In this document: positions 32,978 to 43,730 of the stretch, piece by piece | Numbering within the stretch: the stretch's first letter is position 1 | How the letters are laid out: each line of letters begins with the position of its first letter | DNA from: Capitella teleta | Taxonomy: Eukaryota > Annelida > Polychaeta > Capitellidae | DNA: 64,000 bases | NCBI GenBank assembly: GCA_000328365.1 | Contig: KB298735.1 | Coordinates: 168,261-232,260, forward strand | Reading direction: 5' to 3' | Program-made: the position numbers and the translations under genes | Notes under the pieces: model-generated | What the model saw: the letters and a program-made list of their open reading frames with translations, nothing else | The model's database searches: none | Told to the model about the DNA's origin: nothing

Positions 32978-35900
32978 ATGACGGCCGACGATGAATTCGA
33001 AATTGAGCGCCTCCGCGCTGAACTGGCACAAGAAAGGCAAATGAGGTAACGAAATGGGTACATGGATGATTGAATTTTGCTTTCATGGGTTTTATTTGAG
33101 GGCGAGTGACTTTTAAATAGGCTCAAACAGACGCTGAATAGTACATTCACCTTTTATCGCTCACTCTTACATTTCTTTACATGGAGTGATGGGCTCCGAC
33201 CATGGAGTGTCTGTAGCCGCAATCTTCATGATTACTATGTACTTTCACCGTGTTGGCTTTTGTAACATTGAAAAAAAAAACAACTTATTTAATGGCTCAC
33301 GCATTCAATAATTTTCAGTTCTCTTTTGCTGAAAGGGAGGCATGCATGTACACACAGTTACATGATTATGGCCATGATTAGCACAGATTCTCGGGCGAGG
33401 TCTGTATACCTCATTGGGCTCGCTGTAGTATGTCAGCTAGGCCATGATAAATGATGGTTTAACTGGATCACTATATGCCATCAGAGTGATCCAAGTTGGA
33501 TACCTATTCTGGAAGACGTGGAAGTACTAGGCCTACTGGTCAAACCAATGGCAGTATATAGCTATATATAGCATTCCACACATGGTCTTGAATCTTGAAA
33601 TTCAGTATGGCAGCTACTGAATTAACACAGCAGAATTACTGCTTCTACTTGCCCAAGAACCTGGATATAAGGGTATTGATCATTGAGATGTGGTGCTGCC
33701 ATGCCATGCCATGCCATGCCATGCCATGCGTATGTAAATGTTTCGATTATTTCTGATGTCAGGGAAATGCTCGATCAGTCGGTTGAAGAACTCCGAGTGA
33801 CGGTTAACGAGATGGAATCTTGAATTGGTTTCATGGATGAAGAGGGTAGGTAGTGACGTCATAATGACGTCACATTGGTGTCATTATGACAAGTAAAACC
33901 CACCGTTCGCTGTTTCCATGTTCTTTGCATGAATTCTCAAACAGAGGTCTTCAAAGTGATGTCTCGGAAAGGGATTGGTAATTAGATGCAAGTAGGCCAT
34001 CTGCTGCCATTTTGGTTACATCCTTACTCTTACATCATAATCATCAGAATTACCAAGATGGCGGTCAGATGGCTGAAGCGCATAAATATGACTGACTTTT
34101 TATTAGATCGATATTAATTTAATGCATGGCTTTCAAGTTGTTGAATCAGTATGTCAGAAATCTGAATGATGGGTTTTACTGTACAGTTTGTGTATTGTGG
34201 TATTAATTAATTCTGGATTGTTGTTATTTTATTAATTTTACAATTTAATTTCTGATCCTGTGTTGATTGAATTGATTTCTATTGTGTGTAATTATGGTTG
34301 TAACCCTTTAATTCGTGGAATAGTGTTCAATTCCAAGAATTATCCTAGATTCCTGGAATTTTTCTATAACTCTAGGAATTATCTATCATATTTTATGATT
34401 CATCTCTGACTTCAATTATTTGCATTTCCATGCAAATCATTGGCTTTTTCTGTGTTTATCTGCTTGTTTTTCCTTTAAAAGGTGTCAAAGTTCTCTGATG
34501 CACAATGCATGCATACCCTGTGTGACATTTTGCTATTAATTTTATTCACTGGATCTTATGATTAAACTATCGAATAAAAATATCGAATAAAACGGTAAAT
34601 TTTTTTGTTGCTCAGTGAAATGTTGGAATCCTCGTTGAAAGAACTTGGCATTACCCTGGATGAAATGGACAAACGAAGCCATAATTTTGATCAGGAATGT
34701 AGGTCACCCTACTGTGCATAATTTATGCTAATTATATTTGCCAAAATTTGCTATTGCAAACAATTTCAATTGCTGATAATTTTAGGGCATAGAAAATTAG
34801 GTTCAAAAACTGTACAAAGGCTTGAAATGAAAATCTGTGAATGTTTTATTTATCTTTTAACAGTCATTTTCTCTTCCATTTCTATTGTAAATATCATTTT
34901 GTTTCAGAATCACACGAAATTTCTTTCATTCAATACTCACTAACCTGAAATTAGAATCCTCAAAATAAGTTACATTTTCACAGCGTGCACGCTATTAATT
35001 AAATTAAAACTAACCAGATGAATCCTGAAATTAATATTTGTTCTCAAAAGGCAACGAGTGGAAGACTCGATATGAAACTCAAGTTGAGATGAATCAACAA
35101 TTGGAGAAACAGGCGATCCTGCTGGCCACCAAGGTAGAAGAGTCGAAACGCACCCTGAAGGAATGTGAGTGTGCATATGACCCAATTAAATCTCTCTTGA
35201 CCTCATTTAATTTCCAGTGAAGATGCCTAAAACCGCTCGCAAAGCAGACACAGATGCTGAGGTCTGTATCATTGTTCATTTTGCATTTCTTATTTATTTC
35301 ATTTCTTGATACCAGGTGACGCCACATTACGTGAAAGCGCTGGAGAAGGAGAAAATTGTGATGGAAAACCAACTGAGAGATCTCGAGTGGCGGCTGGATC
35401 AGGAATCAAAGGTTCGCTGTGTGTTCATTGATCCTGCCACCTGGTTAAAGGGGGAGGGGAAGGGGGCATCAGTTCATGCTTTGAACCCCGGTCAATAGGG
35501 CGTGATTTGGAATTATTCTGTGCTGATAAGACTCGACATGGCAATAAAGATAAAAAACACACAATGTTTTGAAGCCACAGATTTGATAATAAGGCCCTTG
35601 TGCAAGCATGCTTCTCACATATGCTCACATGATATTACAATTCTTGGTATTTTCATTCCCCAGAAAGAATGTTTTCTCGTTATTGGCAAGAAGTTGTGTC
35701 TTATTTCGAGCCTGTTTGGGAATATATTAAAATATGTTGTTAAATCATCTCTCCATAGAGGCTTGTATAATGTTAATGAGAATTATTAAGGGGCTAATTG
35801 TGCAGTTTCAGAAGAAATAACATTTTATGCCATTTTTCCCCATTACTTAATTAAATACCCATTAAAAACGTTTAAGTTTCCAGGTGTATAATTGATCATA

Positions 35901-36615
35901 AATGTGAGTGCAGTTTTGGATTCTGTTCAACTTCTATTCCAGGCGTACTACAGAGCAACAGAAGAAAGGAAGAATTATGTGACTGAAATTTCTGCGGCGA
36001 AGGAGGTCATTGAGAACATGAAGAAGAATCAGCAGAACTTGGACAACACTCCACGCTCCACACAGGCCGGGTAAGCGACTTTGATGCTGGGGTTCGATGA
36101 CCTCTGGGGAATTGGGTTAAACCTCTTTCAATGAACCCTTTTAATAGAGATTGCTGTAGGTTTGTGATGTATATTTGTGATTCATGGAAATTTAGCAAAT
36201 TTATTTAATCCACTTTTAAGCTTTATATGCATGAATGAATGAGGGACTTTTGGTAACAATGTTAGTCAACCTGTCCAGCTGTTTTGAATTGCAAATATTT
36301 AATTTACCACAATCAAAATGGAGCAAGGCTCTTGTTTTATCTTGGTATCTTGGGATTCATGGATATCGATGTCCGATAATTCGGGAAATTTCTCGGATAT
36401 CTAAATCCAAAGAAAATGGTGTTAGTTTTGGGTAGCATGTGTTCCATATTGTTCATTGTGCCCATGTTTAAAAATACTGCATCAAATATCCCTGTGTTAG
36501 CAAGGGATTGAATTTAAATATAATGGATTGTAATTTAAATACTCTTTAACAAAACCATAGAATTAAACTAAAATGAGTGCAGCTTACTCTACACTTTTTA
36601 TTAAAATAATACTAA

Positions 36616-36706
<91 letters not shown>

Positions 36707-36732
36707 ATAATAATTGTTATTATTATTATTAC

Positions 36733-36790
<58 letters not shown>

Positions 36791-37031
36791 GTATTATAAT
36801 AATACTAAGTGATATATATACATGTGCCAGTAGAACGCCATTGTTAGGCAGGGGGAAGCCAGAGAGCTTAGGTCGCATTCCATCCTTCTCAAGCATTTTC
36901 TGGACATTTGTCTAATCTAATTTCATTGATTTCTATTCAGGTCAAACATTCCCCAAGATCAAAGGGTCATTGACCCCAGGAGAGGTCCTATACGCAAGAC
37001 AGCGGCCATCAAGACGCTTCCTCGGATTTAA
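32978..37031 (+). CDS. CCDC169: Coiled-coil domain-containing protein 169 orthologue
   Basis: Small coiled-coil protein of unknown molecular role; the human gene is expressed mainly in testis. Seven exons join to 207 residues: 32978-33045, 34616-34698, 35051-35164, 35218-35261, 35316-35411, 35943-36070, 36941-37031. Human CCDC169 is 214 residues. Shared landmarks are EWKTRYETQ near residues 52-60 (human EWKTRYETQLELN), the LDQESK end of the coiled-coil segment in exon 5, and a basic C-terminus RRGPIRKTAA (human KRGPVKKITR). Heptad-like Leu and Glu patterns run through most of the protein. An alternative second exon at 33763-33845 has the same length and phases but contains a stop. A polyadenylation signal follows at 37262. 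An X-box-like site precedes the start and a (TTA)n array lies in the last intron. Confidence 0.88.
33698..33729. repeat. (ATGCC)n microsatellite
   Basis: About six units of the pentanucleotide ATGCC in CCDC169 intron 1, 34 bp before the duplicated exon. It reads as a spurious Met-Ala-Trp-His-Gly repeat on the minus strand. Confidence 0.95.
33763..33845 (+). pseudogene. CCDC169: Duplicate of CCDC169 exon 2 with an in-frame TGA
   Basis: An 83-nt exon with acceptor TGATGTCAG and donor GTAGGT, identical in length and phase to exon 34616-34698 and alignable with it without gaps (EMLDQSVEELRVTVNEME versus EMLESSLKELGITLDEMD). A TGA at 33821-33823 stands where the other copy has CGA, a single C-to-T change at a CpG. 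Because each copy enters at phase 2 and leaves at phase 1, using both would shift the frame, so they can only alternate. Read through the stop, it keeps EELR and an EEG-NEWKTRYE junction that look closer to the human protein than the intact copy does. It may be a decayed ancestral exon or a regulated poison exon. Confidence 0.75.
33853..33873. promoter_or_regulatory. Perfect 21-bp palindrome with two CREs
   Basis: Arms GTGACGTCAT and ATGACGTCAC flank a single A, so two full TGACGTCA sites sit head to head, 7 bp after the duplicated CCDC169 exon. A third, partial TGTCATTATGAC follows. CREs bind CREB/CREM/ATF factors; a role here is inferred only. Confidence 0.45.
36615..36790. repeat. (TTA)n microsatellite in CCDC169 intron 6
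   Basis: About 175 bp of TTA repeats with a few interruptions near 36704-36735. Flanks TTTATTAAAATAATACTAA and AATACTAAGTGATATA match the inverted copy at 46072-46221, where the array is absent. Confidence 0.95.
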
Positions 37032-37261
37032 TTCTTTTTCTTTTCCGCAGCCATTTTTATGTAGTTATCCTGCATTTCATTATTATTGTAATCAGAGCTG
37101 TTTTCTTTCTGTGTGTTATTTAAGGCTAGCAAAAATATTTGTGTTTGCTTTGGAATAATTGTGTAATTTTATATATTTTAAACCAAAACAAATTCTTTGA
37201 GTATATAGCTTTTTATGTTTTTATGGAAATTCAAATTAACATTATCAGAACTATTTATTTC

Positions 37262-37267
37262 AATAAA
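37262..37267 (+). terminator. Polyadenylation signal AATAAA of CCDC169
   Basis: AATAAA about 230 bp past the CCDC169 stop codon (TAA at 37029-37031) on the same strand, the first perfect hexamer after the stop. Confidence 0.5.
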
Positions 37268-37801
37268 CGCCATATAATGCAACAATTTCCGACTCGTGGG
37301 GCCTCTTAATTTATTGCATAATAGAAAATCATTTGGTAATCACCGTCATTGAAATATGTATCATATTCTTCTTACAGACAATAATTCAGGTACATACGCA
37401 TTTACAGTATTTCAAATCAAATATCAGATTCCAAGGTTGACCGTATTCACTGCATTGTGCATAATGATTTTTTTTATATATGGAGCTATTCAATTATGCA
37501 TGTGCCCTATTTATCTGTAGTTTCAGCAGGGCATCTGAGAGCTGTTTATACAAAATTATGAATCTACTGTATTGTGTAAAATATGATGCATGCCTCTCTG
37601 AAACATATTTTTTTCAAACAATATTTCATAAATTTCGTTGATAAGATCAAATCAGCTAAGATATACGCTTAAATCGCTCTCATTCTACTTTGCTCACCGG
37701 CCGCCACATCCAGCCATGCTGGTCCTTAGCACAGTCTTCTGTGGGGCACATATCCACAATGCATGTTTGCCAGCCTACTTTTAAAATGGGAACCGACTAA
37801 C

Positions 37802-37833
<32 letters not shown>

Positions 37834-38396
37834 GGTTTAACGGCAAAGTTAATTATTTACTGTCCTTTCGGGTTTTAAATAATTATTAATTGTGTGTTAA
37901 AAGTTAAGACCTTTAATCATAAAATGTTATCAAAGGACTCAAAGAAAAGTTCTGAAGAAAATAACAACAACAATATCCTATAGTATTACTAGCTGATCTA
38001 CGTACATTCGTGTCGATTGTAGTGTTTGCAGTTTGAAAGAGAATTATTCAACGTATTTAATTATTAGAGAGAAAAAAACTGTCATGAGGACGAAGAGATG
38101 ATTGAATTATTGAACACATTCAACGTATCAGTCAAATCAACTGTCTATCAAGAATACTTTTTACAAACCCTGCCACTCACGACTCATTCGGAATCACGAA
38201 TGTATGGATTCTTCGACATAGAACCTTCCACGCTTCAAAGAAAGTCATGCTTGACAGAAATTAATTCCGATCAATATTCATAATTATATTGATTGCAGAG
38301 CGACCATAGAAAATGCAACGCATCTCACATGGTCTAAGCAGCCAGAGGGGTTCTTTACACTTGGAACCGCGGTTAGAGTCTCCCTAAGTTGCCAAC
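37268..38396. other. Spacer between CCDC169 and the LRR gene
   Basis: No gene seen. A pure A tract of about 29 bp lies at 37802-37830, preceded by sequence with SINE-like wording but no clear pol III boxes. The final hundred bases form the 5' flank of the LRR gene. Confidence 0.45.
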
Positions 38397-39083
38397 ATGG
38401 GGCATCACCGCTTGGTTTGGGTTCTTGGTCTTCTGTTGAACTTAGGAAATGCCTCCGGAGAGTGGATACATTTTGATTCTAAAGGGTTGACCTCCATCCC
38501 AGACGACATTGAACCAACCGTTGATTTGTTATACTGCTCCAAGAACAACATATCAGCAATTCATAGGTCAGATTTTAATGATAAGTACCCGGATCTGTAT
38601 TACATAACTCTGACAGATAATATAATTACATCCATCGAAAGTGGTTGCTTCAGAGGAACTATTTTGACAAGCATTTTCCTTACCCGCAATCAGTTGACTG
38701 CATTTCCCGACTTCCACGAAGTGAAAGATTATCTAAAACACGTTTTTATCGCAAAAAATCTCATCACAAATATATCAAGAGGAGAAGTCGACTACCTTAC
38801 CAAAATGACCGAACTAATTCTACAGGACAACCCTATTGTGCAACTGCCAGAAATCACCAAGCTAGGACTTCCTGTGCTAAAACTTCTGGATCTCAGAGGC
38901 ATCGAGATGGATTGTTGCAGCAGCAACGTTTGGTTGAAGAGAACACCAGACATTCTTGTGCTGCACCTTGACTACCTACCATGCAGTACTCCGTCGAAAT
39001 GGACAGCGACTCCATGGATGGATATCACAGAGGACATGCTTCTACAGCACAACTGTGGTGAGAACTTTGTTATCATGCAGTAA
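38397..39083 (+). CDS. Secreted leucine-rich-repeat protein (may continue in later exons)
   Basis: A single open frame of 228 residues with a good Kozak context (GCCAACATGG). Signal peptide about 1-20 (VWVLGLLLNLGNASG), a short cap (EWIHFDSKGLTSIPDD), then about five or six leucine-rich repeats from residue 30 to 170 (for example ITLTDNIITSIE, IFLTRNQLTAFPD, LILQDNPIVQLPE, LLDLRG). A C-terminal Cys cap follows: DCC near 172, WLKRTP, LPCSTP and a last HNC. No membrane segment or GPI signal is visible. The sequence HNCG is followed by a consensus donor (TGTG|GTGAGAAC near 39058-39067), so the last few residues may be read-through and the true C-terminus may lie in a downstream exon. One option is an acceptor at 39426 giving a stop almost at once. 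LRR proteins bind other proteins; no specific partner can be inferred. Confidence 0.75.
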   Translation: MGHHRLVWVLGLLLNLGNASGEWIHFDSKGLTSIPDDIEPTVDLLYCSKNNISAIHRSDFNDKYPDLYYITLTDNIITSIESGCFRGTILTSIFLTRNQLTAFPDFHEVKDYLKHVFIAKNLITNISRGEVDYLTKMTELILQDNPIVQLPEITKLGLPVLKLLDLRGIEMDCCSSNVWLKRTPDILVLHLDYLPCSTPSKWTATPWMDITEDMLLQHNCGENFVIMQ

Positions 39084-39822
39084 TATCAAACCCTCGTCAT
39101 ATATTAATTGCACATTTTTGAAGTACAGATTAGTTGTACATCGTATATGCCTAAGCGCGGTATTGCGCAATCATTGGTGACTGGTAATATTCGACGTACG
39201 TTGGGGTTAAACACATGTACTATTTTGATGTTTTGGGTGAAGCACGATTGCCCTAATCCTGAGTCTTCAGTGGAGGAAAAGCGCTACTAATTCAAAATCG
39301 TCGCAATTCACTTGAATTCAGTAACAAAAGGTGAGGCACCTGGCAAATGCTTGTATTTTGCAATAATGATTTATAAAACTGTACACGTGTATATTGTTGT
39401 TGAAATTATTGAACTTTTCTTTGCAGAAATATAATGTGCATTCATATTCCAGTCAAATCCTCATCGATTCATCTTCTAACATGCCGTCGAACACCTTTTT
39501 CGTCGAAGTATTTTTGCTGTCCCTCCAAGTTTGAGTCATCGAGATTGCACTGCATGCTTTATATCGATAATGAAAGTGAATGCGGCCCCTACAGTGTTGT
39601 ATCTCACTGTTCAGTTTAAAATTCATGTTATAGGCCTACTAGTTCCGATGAACCCATAAACTGAACCGTTTTTGTTCGTTTTACATGTATTGTTTGTGTT
39701 ACAACAAACGGCGTTTCTTTTTTCGTTCTTTCGGAAAATTCATAATTGAGCTCATTCGAGTGTAACATTTGGTGGCAGTATACTGTGTTTGAGAACTTGT
39801 TTCAAGTAAGGAGAGAGCGGCC

Positions 39823-40686
39823 TGAGTTGACCTTCTCAGAATGGACCAAATATTTTGGACCAGTGTTTTCAGTGAAGCTGCTAAATTCAAAGTCAATTTG
39901 TTGTGCTCAGCTCATTTAAGACCATCTACGAAGCTCTAGGAACGAAAGGCAACAGCTTTTCTAGGAGACCTACCAAGAACGCCTTCAGATCAAACGTGAT
40001 TTTTCATCACTTCTCTAGTATTATGCGCCTCGAGGAAGCTTCTCGCTGATATCAGTTGCTTAAAGACGGCAAGGAGGATATGTCTGATTGGTGTCCGCTA
40101 TGAGGGACGACCTCACAGATGAGGGCTCTGATCTCACAGAGATCTCACCTCCGCGCTGTCACTATGATGGACATTATTTCAGCAGGCACCGCGACCACTT
40201 CAAATTCACTTGTGTTCTTGAACATCATCAGTGGACATCGAGCAGTGCAAGTAAAGTTGCAAGAAGAAGTTGATCGCATCACAGAGGAGACATGTCGTAC
40301 ACACAAGCTACCCTGATTGAACTGCTGAGGTATTAATCAGTGGCGCGTCACTGGAAGATACCGTTATCCAAGGCAAGACTATACCCGCTGGGTCATCGTA
40401 CCACATGTACAACGATGAAGAATTCTGGGAGAATCCTTTCGAGTTTCAAAGTGAGAGGTTTTTCCGTGACGACAGTGGACTCGTTTCGGCCTCACACTCT
40501 AATCGTCGCTATCTGATGTCATTCGGCGCGGGTCGAAGAGTCTGCCTTGGGGAGGCTCTGGCAAAGGGCAGGCTGTTCCTCGTAATAGCTTCACTGATGC
40601 ATAAGTTCGATATTTTTATTGGAGAAGTCTTAGTTCTTTCATCTGCGCCATTTGAAATCGTCACAAAAGAACGACTTTCAAACTAA
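39823..40686 (+). pseudogene. Broken, intronless cytochrome P450 copy (CYP2-like)
   Basis: Pieces of a microsomal P450 in order without introns: an N-terminal LTFSEWTKYFGPVFSVK segment near 39835, GNSFSRRPTKNAFRS near 39955, an I-helix region with SAGTATTSNSLVF near 40175-40215 followed by VQVKLQEEVDRI, then an intact last part from 40405 with the meander (FWENPFEFQSERFF) and the haem loop FGAGRRVCLGE, ending in TAA at 40684. Several frameshifts and stops separate the pieces, and much of the middle, including the ExxR helix, is missing. Lack of introns suggests a retrocopy, though no poly(A) tail or target duplication was found. It cannot make a P450. Confidence 0.8.
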
Positions 40687-43023
40687 AGAACCCAGTGTTA
40701 TATGCTAAGCTCTCCTGTTAGCAACTCATCATTATAGCCCAATTTCTTATATTTTATTAATTAATTGATATGAAATCCAAAGTTCTATTTTTTTCTTTTC
40801 TGTTTGCTGTCGTGAATAGTATCAATAACAATACATGTGTAACTGTGTTGTGATGTATAACCAGTTTAGTAACTGCGTTGCTCTCCTAGTGTAAATATAG
40901 AATGCCTTGAGCAAACCATGCATGAGAGTAGCAAGTGAGTTTGCCTGTGTGCTCTGCAGGGACGCTTAGGTGACGCACACACACCTAAAAATTCCCTCTG
41001 ATTTAGGCCCTCTGATCACGCCCAAACAGCTTGTGTTTATTGTCTCATATATCAGATTATTGAATGCCACAAAGACGTGAGCGAATACTGTAAACCTCTT
41101 GGAACAATCAACAGCGTTCAACACGTCAACGGTTTCTTTGGTGGCAACTACAACGTGTATCTAATAAATATGATTTTTTTTTTAAGTTGGTCTCTGTTCT
41201 ATTATTAATCCCTCTAATACTCAAGAGTATTATGAATCAGGAGTCAATTCTTTCGTGGATTTATCGAATCTGAAGTCATTAGATCTCAGTAACAACCGTC
41301 TACGATTCTTCAATGTCAGTATGTTCAGCCAACAATGAATCCTCTTTGAGACTGAGAGAGGTGCATGAATGAATGATTTTCAACATGGGAGGTGCATCTC
41401 ATGCCCCCCCCCCTCCAGCAATATCTCAGTAAACCACTCAAAAGTTTTGTGATTCTAAACCTGGCCGTGTGCTCACTGGTGCACTTTATTGTCTTCATCT
41501 CTTCCGCTTCCGGTGGCCGCTGCAAACCTGCGACTTAAGCTGTTCTACTTGGGAAACTGCGTCGGAGAATGCGTCAACATGGTAAGGAGGTCAAAGGTCA
41601 CGAAATTGACTTCTTCTATGATGCAATATTGTAATATTTTGATGCATTATCCCCTGGCTGCAATTAGAGCTAGAGCGACTGTGAGACGAACTATACTCAT
41701 TCAGGGCGTCTCATAGAACTCACCCTTTGCTTGAGAGGGGGAGGGGTGATCGATGACATCTATGGTGGCTCATGTTTACCATACCGAACCCTTCACTATC
41801 CGTACCAAATTATGTCAAACCAAGAGTGCTCGGATGGCGAAGGGTGACTGTACACATTAATGAAAGAAGGTATTAACACATTCTTGGGCGTATTCACTAA
41901 GATTCTCAGGCTCAGGCCGATTCTTTAGACTGATGGCTGAGAGTTCATGTTTAGTCAATCAAATTGTTTCCGATAACTCTACTTTAAAGAAACAGCCGTA
42001 TTATTAGAGTATTTTTATATTGTCCTTCTTTTACATAACAATGATAACATAATAATTACACCCAATTAAATTATTTCTGTGATATATAGGGTCAAGTCCT
42101 ATCAGTGACACGTATAATACTTTGTCGATCTCCTTATACTAAGTCCACGTTTCATAAATATAAATATAAATATAAAAGCACATAAATATTACTTTGCATC
42201 GTCAAGTTCTGGCGTAGGAGTGGACTAAATGCAAATTATATGGATTCCACGTATATGTTATTATTGGCACGTGAATGGTATTGAAGATCAAATTAAAGAC
42301 TCATTACGAACGAGATCAAGTCCTCTTATCTGGATGGTTTATCGTTCCAATGTGTGTTACACTGGTTTCTGCAAACAGTGTGCGTTGGGTTCATTTGGAT
42401 CTGCTGATCTGGAAGGTGGGTAAGCGCAGCTATTCGCTGTAGATTTCGTTATGTTCTCTCTATATTATATTATCGATATGCGATATTCATTGTTATACTT
42501 TATTTTACGATTTATTTGCGCTTTCTTTTGCTTGATGGCGTCACGCTACGACGAACTGGCCAAAGTTCACAATGTTTTGACAATTCGTCACCGATCGTGA
42601 GTGGTTCGTTGCAAATGACGAGTGAGTTTTGTCATTCGTGTTTGATATAACAGTAATGTTGCTTTTACGCCGAACGACGATTGACGATCGGTATCTTGAG
42701 GTGCACATCACGACATGGACAAGCTTCAAACTTACCCTAAAACAAAATAATTTTGTGAGTTATGTAAATGCTAAGCACACGAGGCTATAAACATGGAAAC
42801 ATGCAATTGAGATTAATCAGAATTCTGTCGCTATGAGGGGCTAGACCAATCAACAGATTAGCTCCGTCCGGAGGTCGACGTCATGAACACAATTCTTCAT
42901 TGCACGAATCTCTTATCACAAATGTTGCCGAATCACGAGAGGAAGTTTCTTTGGTGACCAATTTCAGGATGTTGTGGGTTGGAACGTCTCTTTAGGGTTT
43001 GGCAAGAAAAGACACACACGCTA
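40687..43023. other. Mostly non-coding stretch with orphan exon-like pieces
   Basis: Apart from the LRR exon at 41240-41317, a 37-bp acceptor-donor unit at 42379-42415 encodes CALGSFGSADLE, which weakly resembles the start of an ephrin-receptor-like Cys-rich repeat. C-rich runs occur near 41405. No complete gene is seen. Confidence 0.35.
41240..41317 (+). CDS. Orphan leucine-rich-repeat exon
   Basis: A 78-nt unit between AATCAG and A|GTATGT, phase 1 at both ends, encoding one consensus repeat (DLSNLKSLDLSNNRLRFF). Symmetric single-repeat exons are typical of LRR receptors, where they can be duplicated or skipped without shifting the frame. Nearby companions were not found, so it may be a stray exon of the LRR gene at 38397, part of another receptor, or a relic. 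Confidence 0.4.
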
Positions 43024-43730
43024 ATGTCAATTCTCGAAGGTGAGTACGCTGCCGAGTCACTGACGTAACACTAAATCCGTATCTGAGCAAGAGATGCTCA
43101 CATACGGATCTCATTGGCTTCAATGGCCACCCATCCTCTTGATGTTGGTTAATTAATTACAAGTGTTGTTTGTCTCCAGATCAAGAGTTGATGGACAGAA
43201 TGGACCTACATGACGTCACCAAAAGCTCCCTGAGGAAACTCGCCGTTTCGAAGTCTCGCACACAGCGAGGAGCTGTCGTTCACAACACCGCCATGGATTG
43301 CGGCCTCCAGCATCGACTCAGGACGATGGACGACCTGAAGGCGAAATCGCAACGAGCCAGTGATTTTGACCAACAGAAATTCATCAACAGTTTATCGGAT
43401 GAAAACAACGCTTTCTTACGAACAAAGCCGAAGTCACCCCGGAAACGCCCGGACACAACCGAAACTTCATTGACGTCACCAATGACACCTCGGAGATCGA
43501 AATCAATCATTCAAACGCAGAAAACTCATACAAATTCGCAAAAGGGATATTCCACAGCGTTGGAATTGTACGATCAGTCCAAATCGAAGAAGCGAGGCTC
43601 CCTCGACCCGCGCCAAAAACAGCTGACTTATTCGATTTCATCCAATATGAAAATAGCCGATTGTCATGCTCGTAAAAGTCAGACGAAATCGAAATCAATC
43701 TCGGGATCTTCCAAAATCGGACCAGTGTGA
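43024..43730 (+). CDS. Small basic protein of unknown function
   Basis: Two exons, 43024-43039 and 43180-43730, join at a consensus GTGAGT donor and CTCCAG acceptor to give 188 residues beginning MSILEDQELMDRMDLHDV. The protein is strongly basic and rich in Ser and Lys, with likely disordered segments (KPKSPRKRP, MTPRRSKS, a Ser-Lys C-terminus). The N-terminal third could form a helix, and FDQQKFINSLSDENNAFL looks like an amphipathic helix. No signal peptide or membrane segment. I do not recognise the family. Its length in one long exon, with biased composition, supports a real gene; the 16-nt first coding exon is an inference from phase and splice sites. Confidence 0.65.
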
